64,000 nt of DNA from UBA1444 sp964521625 (GTDB lineage Bacteria > Bacillota > Negativicutes > UBA1444), in contig CAZFSM010000010.1 in NCBI GenBank assembly GCA_964521625.1, forward strand, positions 62,001 through 126,000. Reading direction: 5' to 3'. A program made the translations under genes and the position numbers. Positions 53,017 to 61,434 of this stretch are shown piece by piece (the first letter of the stretch is position 1; each line of letters starts with the position of its first letter). Under the pieces are notes generated by a model. The model saw only the letters and a list, made by a program, of their open reading frames with translations. It did no database searches and was not told the origin of the DNA.

Positions 53017-53235
53017 ATGCAAAAGGATGTTGACACTTCATTTAAACAAGTGAATAAACTGACATTTAAAACACTGGTTGCTTATGCTTATGATTCGAAT
53101 AACAATCAAATTGCGCGTGTAAAAGGCAAAAATTACGGAACCGGTCTTGAAGGTACTGCAACCGATAAAGCAGTCACCAGTGCGCTGAGATATGACAAAA
53201 CGGGGCAGGACACAGGAATAAAACCTAATCCGTGA
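53017..53235 (+). CDS. Doubtful small ORF or gene remnant
   Basis: A 72-residue frame (starting MQKDVDTSFKQVNKL) with mixed polar composition that reads like protein (VAYAYDSNNNQIARVKGKNYG), but it has no ribosome binding site and no known family. In-frame TTG and GTG starts lie up to five codons upstream. It could be the tail of a degraded gene in the AT-rich island. Codon use is AT-rich, unlike the flanking chromosome. Confidence 0.25.
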   Translation: MQKDVDTSFKQVNKLTFKTLVAYAYDSNNNQIARVKGKNYGTGLEGTATDKAVTSALRYDKTGQDTGIKPNP

Positions 53236-53953
53236 AAGGATTAGTCAATAAATTAATGACACCAATTAAATGTGAAATAGAAATTGCCGAAATTAAATAA
53301 GCTTCGCAAAATTTGCTGCCGTGTCAACACATATTAATACGGGAATTAAATAAGGAAAATTAATTTTTACCGATAAATAAAGTCCTGACTTAGGTAAGTT
53401 TGAGCAGTAAATTCGTAAAAATATTAAATTATAAAAGGAGTAAATGAGTCCTGCCTGGAACATGCCTGTCAATAATTAAAAATGTTAGAAAAATTGTTTT
53501 GTGCAAATATTATTTCAAAATAGAACCCAATAATTTTCTTGCAGTACTGACACTTATTTCATTGCTGGAGAATATTTGTGCAAAAATAAATAGGACCAGT
53601 TAAACGCGAATTTTTATATCCAAAATTAAGCTGGTGATCTTCTTTTATTGCGATAAAAAATCATTGCTTTACTTGACAACAAACCGCTGGATTTTCCGCG
53701 CTTCGTCCAGATATTATTTTTGATCTTATCGCCGTTTTAAATCGTATCAAAAATAAAAATACTACTACTGTAGATTTATGAGTCATTTCATATTTGTCAA
53801 AAATAAAATCGGGCATAATTGCCAGCAGAGGATATCCTTGTAATAATTCAATTAAAATTATATTCAAAATTGATCGAAGAATGAATTCTGACTTAGAGAC
53901 GCAAATAGCAGCCAAGCCAAGAATAATAAAGCTTCAAAAAATAAAAACCCGTC
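53236..53953. other. AT-rich non-coding stretch
   Basis: About 700 bases very rich in A and T, with no ORF that has both a start signal and protein-like composition. Many AAATTAA/TTAATT runs occur. Looks like decayed or foreign DNA. An 84-codon frame on the minus strand (53915-53661) has no good ribosome binding site. Confidence 0.6.
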
Positions 53954-54553
53954 TCACTTACGCGCCGGAGATATAATAAAATTATTATAAAAAGGATCAT
54001 ACAATGGATCATAAGCACGCATTACATAAAATGATAGTGCTCCCGCTACTTCGGTCTTACTGAACCTATATTTTAAATTATTTCGTACCAGTTCCCCGCT
54101 TGCCTTCTTCGATGGCAATTCGAGCTCATTTAGCAAACGATATCTTTCATCTGCCATTAATGATGGATCAACGATCTCAATAACGTTTAAAATTAAATCG
54201 ATTATTGGTTCAGTCGATTTTGGCGGTCTATCGATAATAAACAAAAAACCGATAGTCCGGATGTTTCCATCAGAGTTCACTACACCCTTAACGCCAATTT
54301 TTTCATTAATTTGAAACCCAAAGTGACTTCCATCAATATCTTGTTCAAGCGGTATCCGCTTAATTTTTTGCTCAAATTTTATTTTTGCCATCGAATTATT
54401 AAATTGATAAAAAAATTGATCGACAGATAACCCCAAACTAAAAAAAGAAGAATAATACACAAAGTAGATAAGAATTGCCCCACTGCCCCAAAAAGCCCAT
54501 GCTTTCTTCGTGATGATATTTATTATTCGGGAAAATAAATGCTCTTTTTTCAA
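53954..54553 (-). CDS. Membrane-anchored protein of unknown function (island)
   Basis: A 199-residue protein with a Lys-rich start, one N-terminal membrane helix (about residues 15-38, KKAWAFWGSGAILIYFVYY), and a soluble outside domain. I recognise no family. TTG start at 54553 with AGGAG about eight bases upstream; a GTG three codons earlier overlaps that site. The gene is AT-rich like its divergent neighbour at 54609, from which its start is 55 bases away. Low codon match to the chromosome suggests transfer. Confidence 0.65.
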   Translation of the reverse strand: MKKEHLFSRIINIITKKAWAFWGSGAILIYFVYYSSFFSLGLSVDQFFYQFNNSMAKIKFEQKIKRIPLEQDIDGSHFGFQINEKIGVKGVVNSDGNIRTIGFLFIIDRPPKSTEPIIDLILNVIEIVDPSLMADERYRLLNELELPSKKASGELVRNNLKYRFSKTEVAGALSFYVMRAYDPLYDPFYNNFIISPARK

Positions 54554-54608
54554 AATTGTCACTCCTAATAGTAGATAATGCCCGCCAACGCAAAGGAGGG
54601 AATTTTTA

Positions 54609-55343
54609 ATGCCCTATTCCGAAGAAAAAGATAGTCATGTCGAGTCGAGTCGACAAGGTCCGGATTGCGACAATCCTCGCAACAAATCCACGACCGTAAG
54701 TAAATTCTTAACCCTTGCATCAATAGTCTTAGTTATTATTCTCGCAATATCACTTGCTTTTACCGTAAAATCCGCGATTAGTTCCTATCAAACGCTACAT
54801 CCACCGCGAAATATGGCACTATCACTAGCACGCTCTATGATTCTTGCGAAGGCTGTTTACCTTATTATCAGCCTACTTGCAGGAATCGCATCATATATCG
54901 CATATACAATTTTGTTATATGTATGTTACAAAAATGCAACTAAACTCGAGCCAGCTATTTTTCAAAAATCATCCTTCAAAATCTTGTGGACCGCTTTGAT
55001 TCCTGGTATAAATTTCTTTTATCAGTACCAGTACTTGTCCGATCTCTGGCAGTTTGTGCAAAATGATACAAATAACCGTTTGCTAAGAACTAAAACTACC
55101 ATGCAGATCTTATTTTTCCTTACCCTGTTCGCTTTTTTGTTTACTCTCGCAGATTTATTTGCTCTTTACATCTTCGGCGTTGGTCCGCTCTTTACCTTAA
55201 GCAACCAATTCTTATTTATTCTTGCAATCGTTTGGTCAGTCCTTATATTCATCTGGCAAGCCTTAACAATTGCAATCTATAAGGGCTTAAAACATCACGT
55301 TTCTCCCAGAACCGTTCCCGTGTCCCCAAACAATACCTTTTAA
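54609..55343 (+). CDS. Four- or five-helix membrane protein of unknown function (island)
   Basis: A 244-residue protein with a polar N-terminal tail (30 residues), then about five hydrophobic helices (LTLASIVLVIILAISLAF first). A segment FKILWTALIPGINFFYQYQYLSDLWQ is like the DUF4328-type bacterial membrane proteins, but I am not sure. AAAGGAGGG precedes the ATG. Divergent from the anchored protein at 53954; the pair may act together. Confidence 0.68.
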   Translation: MPYSEEKDSHVESSRQGPDCDNPRNKSTTVSKFLTLASIVLVIILAISLAFTVKSAISSYQTLHPPRNMALSLARSMILAKAVYLIISLLAGIASYIAYTILLYVCYKNATKLEPAIFQKSSFKILWTALIPGINFFYQYQYLSDLWQFVQNDTNNRLLRTKTTMQILFFLTLFAFLFTLADLFALYIFGVGPLFTLSNQFLFILAIVWSVLIFIWQALTIAIYKGLKHHVSPRTVPVSPNNTF

Positions 55344-55955
55344 TTTGGCTTCAAATCTCAAATTAATTCAGCATAAATCATAGAAAAAGCCGGACGATAA
55401 TTTTAATAGATAGGGGTAAAAAATAAATTCATTTCCATGATTTTTGAAATTGAGGAATATATTTCGTTATAATATTATCGATTCACCTGCTCTGTAAGAA
55501 ATATAGAAATAATTTACCCCTATATTAACATTTATTTATTTTTTTGACACAAATAAAAGCGGCGTTGGAATTAAAAAATGTCAACTATTTATTGGATATT
55601 AAAATAATGGGTGCTTTAAAGGTGGTGTGGTATTGTTTTACACAGGTGATAATTGGAAAATAAATTATTTTTATAAATTTCAACATGACCATATAAAAGC
55701 TGCAATATTTAGTGTAGACGATCCAATAATATCTTAAATTAAATCAGGGCCATCTATAGGACAGTCTATAAGTAATAATATAAAGTTTTTAGCGACCGGC
55801 TCAAGTAGAGGCCCTCGAATGTTGGTCAGTATCCGTAGTAATGAATTGCTTTCGAGCAGTGCAATTTGCCGACGGGGGTCCGCTGTTTGGGCAGGTATGG
55901 GAAAAATGATATACTTTTAATAAATAGCGCCTCGTGATTTATGAAGGAGACTATT
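55344..55955. other. AT-rich non-coding stretch at island end
   Basis: About 600 bases with no convincing gene. A 34-codon TTG frame at 55633-55737 has AAAGGTGG upstream, yet no known similarity; it could be a fragment. G+C rises again after about 55790, where the carbonic anhydrase leader begins. No copy of the tRNA-Ala 3' end was seen here. Confidence 0.55.
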
Positions 55956-56582
55956 ATGCAAAAACTGCTGGACGGAATCGTAAAATTTAGAAGTGAAGAT
56001 TTTGAAGCGCATCGCGAGCTTTTCAGCAATTTGAAAACGCAGCAAAGTCCCCACACTTTATTTATTGCCTGCTCGGATTCGCGGGTTGACCCCAATCTGA
56101 TCACAGGAACGCTGCCGGGGGAGTTGTTCATCATCCGCAACATAGCCAACATGGTGCCGCCTTACCGGAAAACTGCTGAATATGCAGGTGTAACTTCGGC
56201 GATTGAATACGCAGTGCTATTTCTTAATGTGAAAAACATCATCGTCTGTGGCCATTCCAACTGCGGTGGCTGCGCCGCGTGCCTGAAGCCAGCGGAATAC
56301 CTGGTCGAACTGCCGCACACGCAAACTTGGCTGGAACTGGCGAATCCCGTGCGAGACCGTGTTTTCCGTGAAATCCCGGCAGAGGAGCCGGCCGGGCGAG
56401 AATGGATGATGGAACAAGCGAATGTTGTAGAACAATTGAAGCATCTTATCACATATCCGTACGTCAAGGAACGGGTAGCGACGGGAACATTGGCGCTAAG
56501 CGGTTGGCACTACATCATTGAAACCGGCGAGATTTTCATTTACGATCAAGCGACCGGTGAGTTTCATCACGGCAACGCCTAG
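55956..56582 (+). CDS. Beta-class carbonic anhydrase
   Basis: A 208-residue zinc enzyme for CO2 hydration. The three zinc ligands and partner residues are in place: ACSDSRVDP (Cys, Asp/Arg dyad) and VCGHSNCGGC (His, Cys). Length fits CynT/Can-type enzymes. The start at 55956 has GAAGGAG eight bases upstream; the ATG five codons earlier precedes that site. Confidence 0.95.
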   Translation: MQKLLDGIVKFRSEDFEAHRELFSNLKTQQSPHTLFIACSDSRVDPNLITGTLPGELFIIRNIANMVPPYRKTAEYAGVTSAIEYAVLFLNVKNIIVCGHSNCGGCAACLKPAEYLVELPHTQTWLELANPVRDRVFREIPAEEPAGREWMMEQANVVEQLKHLITYPYVKERVATGTLALSGWHYIIETGEIFIYDQATGEFHHGNA

Positions 56583-56661
56583 AAGACCCCCGCAAAAGAA
56601 ATATCCCCGGCTAGGCCGAGGGATCATTGTTGCCAGCCAGTTGCACAAGGCTTAATGATAC

Positions 56662-56946
56662 CTATTCTATGCCAGCCACATATTTCTCCACATCTCGGCG
56701 GGACGGTTTGTCAGGCCTGTGTATCGCATGACTGTTCATATCGTTGAGAATTCTGATTTGCATTTTTTCGCCGCGGCTGCAGCGATTTCGCGAGAGAAAG
56801 CCGGCCCGGCAGCCGGAAAAAGTTTGCCCATAAGACATGCAAATCGGCAGATTGTGACAATCGTATTTGTAAACTTCACGACCTTCGCTATTGGTTTCCA
56901 GATCGTCATTCAGTGATGGACTGAGAACCGGGTTCAGGTACTCCAT
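56662..56946 (-). CDS. Small Cys-containing protein of unknown function
   Basis: A 94-residue protein I do not recognise. Four Cys in the middle (YDCHNLPIC...SGCRAG...NRC) may bind a metal. ATG 56946 has TAGGAGAG about ten bases upstream. It is divergent from rubrerythrin with 176 bases between, which hold a 14-bp palindrome. The opposite strand also has an open frame of 65 codons but no ribosome binding site. Confidence 0.5.
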   Translation of the reverse strand: MEYLNPVLSPSLNDDLETNSEGREVYKYDCHNLPICMSYGQTFSGCRAGFLSRNRCSRGEKMQIRILNDMNSHAIHRPDKPSRRDVEKYVAGIE

Positions 56947-56978
56947 CAGAATCACTCTCCTATCGAAGGGTGGGGGAA

Positions 56979-56992
56979 ACTAGTATACTAGT
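56979..56992. promoter_or_regulatory. Perfect 14-bp palindrome between divergent genes
   Basis: ACTAGTATACTAGT is its own complement, with no loop. Position between rubrerythrin and the small Cys gene suggests an operator for a dimeric regulator, such as a peroxide or redox sensor. No regulator gene is next to it. Confidence 0.45.
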
Positions 56993-57122
56993 ATGGTATA
57001 TAGCATAGAATGCTTTTCCACAAAACCTGTGATATTCCTGCAAAAAACAATTATGCGAAGGATTCTGATGCTCCGGCGGAGAAGACGTTAATATAAACAA
57101 ATAATAAGTAAGGAGTGATTTT

Positions 57123-57707
57123 ATGAAATCATTGCACGGCACTAAAACCGCAGAGAACCTGATGAAGGCTTTTGCCGGCGAATCACAGGCGCGAACCCGT
57201 TATACGTATTATGCGTCGATCGCGAAAAAAGAGAACCTGATCCAAATCTCCAATATTTTTCTGGAAACGGCCGAGAACGAAAAAGAACATGCCAAACGCT
57301 TCTTTAAGTTCCTTGTCACTAGCCTGAACGAGACAATGGTCGAAATTACAGCCTCTTATCCGGTCGCCATGGGCGATACCAAATGCAACCTGAAAGCGGC
57401 TGCCGATGGTGAAAAGGAAGAATGGGTTGATCTCTATCCAGCATTTGCCGACGTTGCGGCAAGCGAAGGCTTCCCCGAAATCGCTCAGGCTTTCCGCAAG
57501 ATTGCCGAAGTCGAGCAGCACCATGAAGCACGCTATCGCAAACTACATGCAAACTTGATCAACGGCGAAGTTTTCAAAAAACCGACGGAAGTCGAGTGGA
57601 AATGTGAAAACTGCGGCTATATTCACAAAGGGGAGGCGGCACCGAACCTTTGCCCAACCTGTCTCCATCCCCAAGGTTATTTCGAGCTGTTGGCTGATAA
57701 CTTTTAA
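57123..57707 (+). CDS. rbr: Rubrerythrin
   Basis: A 194-residue peroxide-reducing protein of anaerobes. The N-terminal di-iron four-helix domain has AFAGESQARTRY, ETAENEKEHAKRF and EVEQHHEARY (Glu and His ligands). The C-terminal rubredoxin-like domain has CENCG and CPTC for one iron. AAGGAGTG leads the ATG. Monocistronic with its own terminator. Confidence 0.96.
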   Translation: MKSLHGTKTAENLMKAFAGESQARTRYTYYASIAKKENLIQISNIFLETAENEKEHAKRFFKFLVTSLNETMVEITASYPVAMGDTKCNLKAAADGEKEEWVDLYPAFADVAASEGFPEIAQAFRKIAEVEQHHEARYRKLHANLINGEVFKKPTEVEWKCENCGYIHKGEAAPNLCPTCLHPQGYFELLADNF

Positions 57708-57723
57708 TTTGTTCTGACAGTGC

Positions 57724-57768
57724 AAAAGAGGCAACAATTGACTGTTTAGTCGGTGTTGCCTCTTTTTT
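57724..57768. terminator. Terminator after rubrerythrin
   Basis: AAAAGAGGCAACA / TGTTGCCTCTTTT with a 17-base loop and long T-run; A-run on the other side lets it serve the convergent cyclase gene. Confidence 0.9.
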
Positions 57769-57773
57769 CATGA

Positions 57774-60416
57774 CTATCTATTCTGGGCGATCAATAGCGC
57801 TTGATCATACGGTAATGGCTTGCTGAACAGAAACCCCTGATAATAGTCGCAGTCGCCATTGGCGAGCGCGTCGCTTTGCGCCATAGTTTCTACCCCTTCC
57901 GCCACAACATCGTAGCCAAAGTGGTGGGCGATGCGAATCAGGTTATGGATCATGAATTGCGAATTTGTAGCAGTTGCAGTCCCAAGGCCTTCGACAAAGC
58001 CTTTATCTAATTTTAATACGCTAATTGGTAGCTGTTGCAGATAGGTCAACGAAGAAAAACCGGTGCCGAAATCATCAAGTGAGATGCCGATGCCCATCTG
58101 TCGTAGTTCGCTAAGGCGCTGCACGCCGGTTTTAACATCATGCATCAGTAAACTTTCGGTGATTTCCAGCTGGAGTTTTCCTGCTGGCAGCCGTGTTTTC
58201 TGAAGTGTAGCCCGGACCATGCCTATGAAATCATCATGTAGCAATTGGCGGACCGAAACATTTACCGAGATTTTGGGATAGCCTTGCTCAGGGTGTTCGG
58301 CAGCAATAGCGAAAAGACAAGCTTCGCGCAGGACCCAGGCGCCGATGGCGATAATGCTGTCACTTTCCTCTGCCACGGGAATAAACTCAGACGGGGATAC
58401 AAAGCCCAGTTTTGGGCTGTTCCAACGCAGTAAAGCTTCGAATCCATACACTGTTGGTCCGGTTGGTGAGAGTCGATAAATCGGCTGAAAAACCAGACTG
58501 AGGTGCTGGTCGACTAAAGCCCGTTTGAGCCCTTCGACCAAAGCGTGGCGACGTTGAACCGGTTCCAGCATGCTGTCGTCATAGCAAAGGCATTGTTGCT
58601 TGCCTGAACGCTTGGCCTGGTTTAACGCCAGATCAGCTTTGCGCAGCAAGCTTTCCAAAAGTTTGCCGTGATCGGGGTAAAAGGCCATGCCGCCACTGAC
58701 CTGGATCATGAAAGAGCCGGCTGCCGTGTCAAAAAGCTGATCAGTAAGGTATAGTCGGGACAAAATATTGGCAGCGCTTCCGTTCGTATCTGATAAACAA
58801 ATCAAAAATTCGTCGCCGCCCTGACGGGCAATAATCGCATCCTTGCCCAAAGCCGTATGCAAATATTGCCCGAAGGCACGCAAAATTTCGTCGCCAGTCG
58901 TTTGACCATGCACGTCATTAATTAGTTTGAAATCATCAAAATCCAACAGCACTATCAATATTTTCTCGTTGATTGATGTATTGAGCATTGAGGTGACTTC
59001 TTTTTGGAAGCCGCGGCGATTGAACAGGCCGGTCAGGTGATCGTGATAGGCCAGATGTTCAATTTCCATTTCACGGTTTTTGATATCGGAGATGTTGGTC
59101 AATGCGCCAATCAATCGAAGTGGGGTTCCGCTACTATCACGCACAACCCTGCCCCGGGCCAGCACCCAGATATAGTCGCCGGACAGCGCGCGAATGCGAT
59201 ACTCCTTGGCGTAAGAATCTTGGTGGGGATTCAGGTTGGCCCCGACCGGACCAGCTTGACTGGCGAAATCATCCGGGTGTACCAGCGCGACAAAATCCTC
59301 GAGTTTTGATACATCGGGAATTTTTAGGTTTTTACCCCAGTTTGGCGGTACTATGTAACGGTTGGTTTGCAGATCAAGATCAAAAATAGCATTTTCTGCA
59401 GCCTCAATGGCGAATTCAAAGCGATTTTCGCTCAATAGCAGGGCCTGTTCTTTTTGCTTAAGCTCTTCAACCTGCGTTTCCAGATCTTGTTCCGTGGCAG
59501 CGATTTGAGAATATAGCGCTCTAATTTCGTCGTTATTCGCATGCAATTCTTCATTGGATTGGGTCAGCGCTTCGATCGATTCCGCCAGGTTGATGCGCAT
59601 CCGGTTAATGTTTTCCGCCAAGTTGGCAATTTCGTCATGGGTGCTGATCTTTACAGGCGTGTTAAAGTTTCCGGCAGCAATTTCCTGGACACGAACAACT
59701 ATTTCGTTGATAGGCTCAGCCATTTTTCTGCCGATCCAAAGTGCGGTTAAGCAGGAAGCAAGCAGACAAGCCATACTGATCGCCAGGCCTACAGCAATGT
59801 TTTTCTGTAAATTTTGGCGATTTTCCGCTTCTCTTTCCGCAAGTAGCGTTTCGATGTCATCCGTCCAGTTTCCAGTACCGATAATCCATTGATAAGGCTC
59901 GAACAAAAGCGAATAACTGCGTTTGCCAACGGCTTCTATCTGATTCGGTTTGGGAAAGAAATAGTCGCTGAAGCCGCCGCCGGGCTTTATTCCATTGCGG
60001 ATAATTTCCTGAATCAGTTTTTTGCCGGTAGGGTCAACATCGTGATAGCGGTTTTGCCCTTCGGTGCTGCGTCCCAACAGAACAACGTTAGTGCCGTCTA
60101 TAGTGTCAATCCAAAAATAATTGTCACCATCAAAGCGTAGATTGCGAATCAAGTCCGCAGCGCGTTTTTTTGCTTCAACTTCTGACAGCAAACCGGTCTG
60201 TTGTTGGCGGAAAGTATCGGCGACCAGGCTGTGCGCCGTTTCCACCTGGGATTTGATGCGGATATCAAACAAGGCGTATAATGTGTTGCGATACTCCTGC
60301 AAATCAGCTTCGTTGTTACGCATTGTCGCATAAATATTAAAGGCGGACAATAACGCCAGTGAGCCAAAGCTAATTGCGACCAAAACCAAAACCAGTTTGT
60401 ACTTAAAACTAAACAT
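57774..60416 (-). CDS. Cache-HAMP-PAS-GGDEF-EAL c-di-GMP protein
   Basis: An 880-residue membrane protein. Residues 8-28 and about 208-228 are membrane helices around a Cache sensor domain (DNYFWIDTIDGTNVVLLG, GTGNWTDDIE). HAMP (229-280), coiled coil, PAS (about 340-450) and GGDEF follow, with the catalytic ARQGGDEF near residue 545 and no RxxD site. An EAL domain from about 620 keeps EALLRW, NVSVRQL, LEITES, DDFGTGFSS, KLDK and AEGVE, so it should degrade c-di-GMP. Which activity prevails cannot be told. ATG 60416 is chosen over a TTG one codon before. Confidence 0.93.
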   Translation of the reverse strand: MFSFKYKLVLVLVAISFGSLALLSAFNIYATMRNNEADLQEYRNTLYALFDIRIKSQVETAHSLVADTFRQQQTGLLSEVEAKKRAADLIRNLRFDGDNYFWIDTIDGTNVVLLGRSTEGQNRYHDVDPTGKKLIQEIIRNGIKPGGGFSDYFFPKPNQIEAVGKRSYSLLFEPYQWIIGTGNWTDDIETLLAEREAENRQNLQKNIAVGLAISMACLLASCLTALWIGRKMAEPINEIVVRVQEIAAGNFNTPVKISTHDEIANLAENINRMRINLAESIEALTQSNEELHANNDEIRALYSQIAATEQDLETQVEELKQKEQALLLSENRFEFAIEAAENAIFDLDLQTNRYIVPPNWGKNLKIPDVSKLEDFVALVHPDDFASQAGPVGANLNPHQDSYAKEYRIRALSGDYIWVLARGRVVRDSSGTPLRLIGALTNISDIKNREMEIEHLAYHDHLTGLFNRRGFQKEVTSMLNTSINEKILIVLLDFDDFKLINDVHGQTTGDEILRAFGQYLHTALGKDAIIARQGGDEFLICLSDTNGSAANILSRLYLTDQLFDTAAGSFMIQVSGGMAFYPDHGKLLESLLRKADLALNQAKRSGKQQCLCYDDSMLEPVQRRHALVEGLKRALVDQHLSLVFQPIYRLSPTGPTVYGFEALLRWNSPKLGFVSPSEFIPVAEESDSIIAIGAWVLREACLFAIAAEHPEQGYPKISVNVSVRQLLHDDFIGMVRATLQKTRLPAGKLQLEITESLLMHDVKTGVQRLSELRQMGIGISLDDFGTGFSSLTYLQQLPISVLKLDKGFVEGLGTATATNSQFMIHNLIRIAHHFGYDVVAEGVETMAQSDALANGDCDYYQGFLFSKPLPYDQALLIAQNR

Positions 60417-60624
60417 CAATGCCTCAACAATTATTATTCATTATGCTGATGATGCAATAATTCCGCTTGCGACAGTAAAAATCCTGCCAATAAACGGATT
60501 ATTTCGCCAATTATGCCATTGTTTGACGATGCGTGTTGTTTTCCCTTGACATCGGCAGATAATTCGATAAAACTACCAGCTGAAGTAATAACAACTCCCT
60601 GATAGACTGCACTGCCATATTCGA

Positions 60625-60653
60625 TTGCTAGCCAGGCAGGAATTGTCTATTTA
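60625..60653 (+). promoter_or_regulatory. Weak promoter candidate before exported protein
   Basis: TTGCTA, 17 bases, TATTTA, 50 bases before the start at 60703. The spacing is right and the hexamers are moderate. Confidence 0.35.
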
Positions 60654-60702
60654 AAATAGAAGAATAATAACGGCAAAAATGTTTTGGAAGAGAGGGAGTG
60701 TC

Positions 60703-61134
60703 ATGCGTTTAACCCGTGTATGCATGTTGTTGGTTTTCATTGTTGGATTGTCCTGTCTGCCAGTATCGGCGGCTTCATTTGGCTCAAATACAATCACCAT
60801 ATCGGTCGAAGACTCGTTTTGGCAAAAATATCATTTTGCCAACTCCAATGCGGTTGGCGCTGATGTTGAGAAGGTATATAAAGTAAAAAAGGTTGAAGTG
60901 AAATTATTGGCGGGAGAACGGGAGTTCGGTTCCCACACTTTTACGCCGGAAGACAGTGCCCCGCGTAAATTTTCGTTGTTGCACGGAGTATCGCCGGCCC
61001 TGACAATCCGAATCAAGGCTTCGGCGGTGGAAAACGTGATCTGGATCAGCAGTCACCCCTACAAATACACTGGCGATGACATTGTAATCAAGGCGATTCC
61101 GACTTCGGTAACGCTCAATTATCCTGGAATATAA
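60703..61134 (+). CDS. Exported beta-rich protein of unknown function
   Basis: A 143-residue protein with a signal peptide (MRLTRVCMLLVFIVGLSCLPVSA, cut near AAS). The mature part (about 118 residues) alternates hydrophobic and polar residues as in a beta sandwich, with many Lys and Val. I recognise no family. ATG with GAGGGAG. The open frame extends eight codons further upstream, which is not needed. Confidence 0.75.
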   Translation: MRLTRVCMLLVFIVGLSCLPVSAASFGSNTITISVEDSFWQKYHFANSNAVGADVEKVYKVKKVEVKLLAGEREFGSHTFTPEDSAPRKFSLLHGVSPALTIRIKASAVENVIWISSHPYKYTGDDIVIKAIPTSVTLNYPGI

Positions 61135-61253
61135 ATGTGGTTTTGCCGGCAGACGATAATGATAAATAAAAATTTCACACAGGAAGCTATTGTTTTTCGC
61201 AAAAATATAGTAGAATGATATTCAAATGATATTCTAAGAAATAATATAATATT

Positions 61254-61332
61254 GAGCAAACTCGCCGAAAGGCGGGGACGCAAAGCCATGGGTCTAATAG
61301 CGTGAAAACGCTTATGATTGCCAGGTTGCCAG
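61254..61332 (+). ncRNA. Cyclic di-GMP-I riboswitch (GEMM-I)
   Basis: The aptamer is clear: AGCAAACTCGCCGAAAGGCG with its GNRA-type GAAA loop, then GGGGACGCAAAGCC, GGGTCTAA, a variable hairpin AGCG/CGCT, and TGATTGCCAGGTTGCC. These are the conserved parts of the GEMM-I class that binds c-di-GMP. A -10 element TATAAT lies at 61245-61250. A strong hairpin (61341-61364) and a terminator (61386-61415) follow as the expression platform. It controls the FliL-like gene at 61435. Confidence 0.95.
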
Positions 61333-61340
61333 CAATGACG

Positions 61341-61364
61341 GATTGATTTGTAAGCAAATCAATC
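61341..61364 (+). promoter_or_regulatory. Linker hairpin between aptamer and terminator
   Basis: GATTGATTTG / CAAATCAATC with a TAAG loop, perfect ten-base stem. No T-run follows. It may hold the aptamer and the terminator apart, or take part in switching. Confidence 0.6.
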
Positions 61365-61385
61365 GCAGTTGTCGATGTTTGATGG

Positions 61386-61415
61386 TGACCGGCGCAATCC
61401 GGTCATTTTTATTTT
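61386..61415 (+). terminator. Riboswitch terminator
   Basis: TGACCGG / CCGGTCA, six-base loop, tail TTTTTATTTT, 19 bases before the FliL-like start. This supports control by premature termination. Confidence 0.9.
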
Positions 61416-61434
61416 GCCGAATGGAGGGTGAGAC

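Noticed and set aside
53661..53915. 84-codon minus-strand frame in the AT-rich stretch
   Set aside because: No ribosome binding site and a composition (Ile, Phe, Leu runs) expected from AT-rich random sequence.
52763..55955. Direct repeat of the tRNA-Ala 3' end as an attachment site
   Set aside because: I looked for the TTCGATCCCCCT-type end on the right side of the AT-rich island and did not find it.
56583..56661. Terminator after carbonic anhydrase (CCCCGGC/GCCGAGGG)
   Set aside because: The stem is short with a bulge and lacks a T-run; too weak to list.
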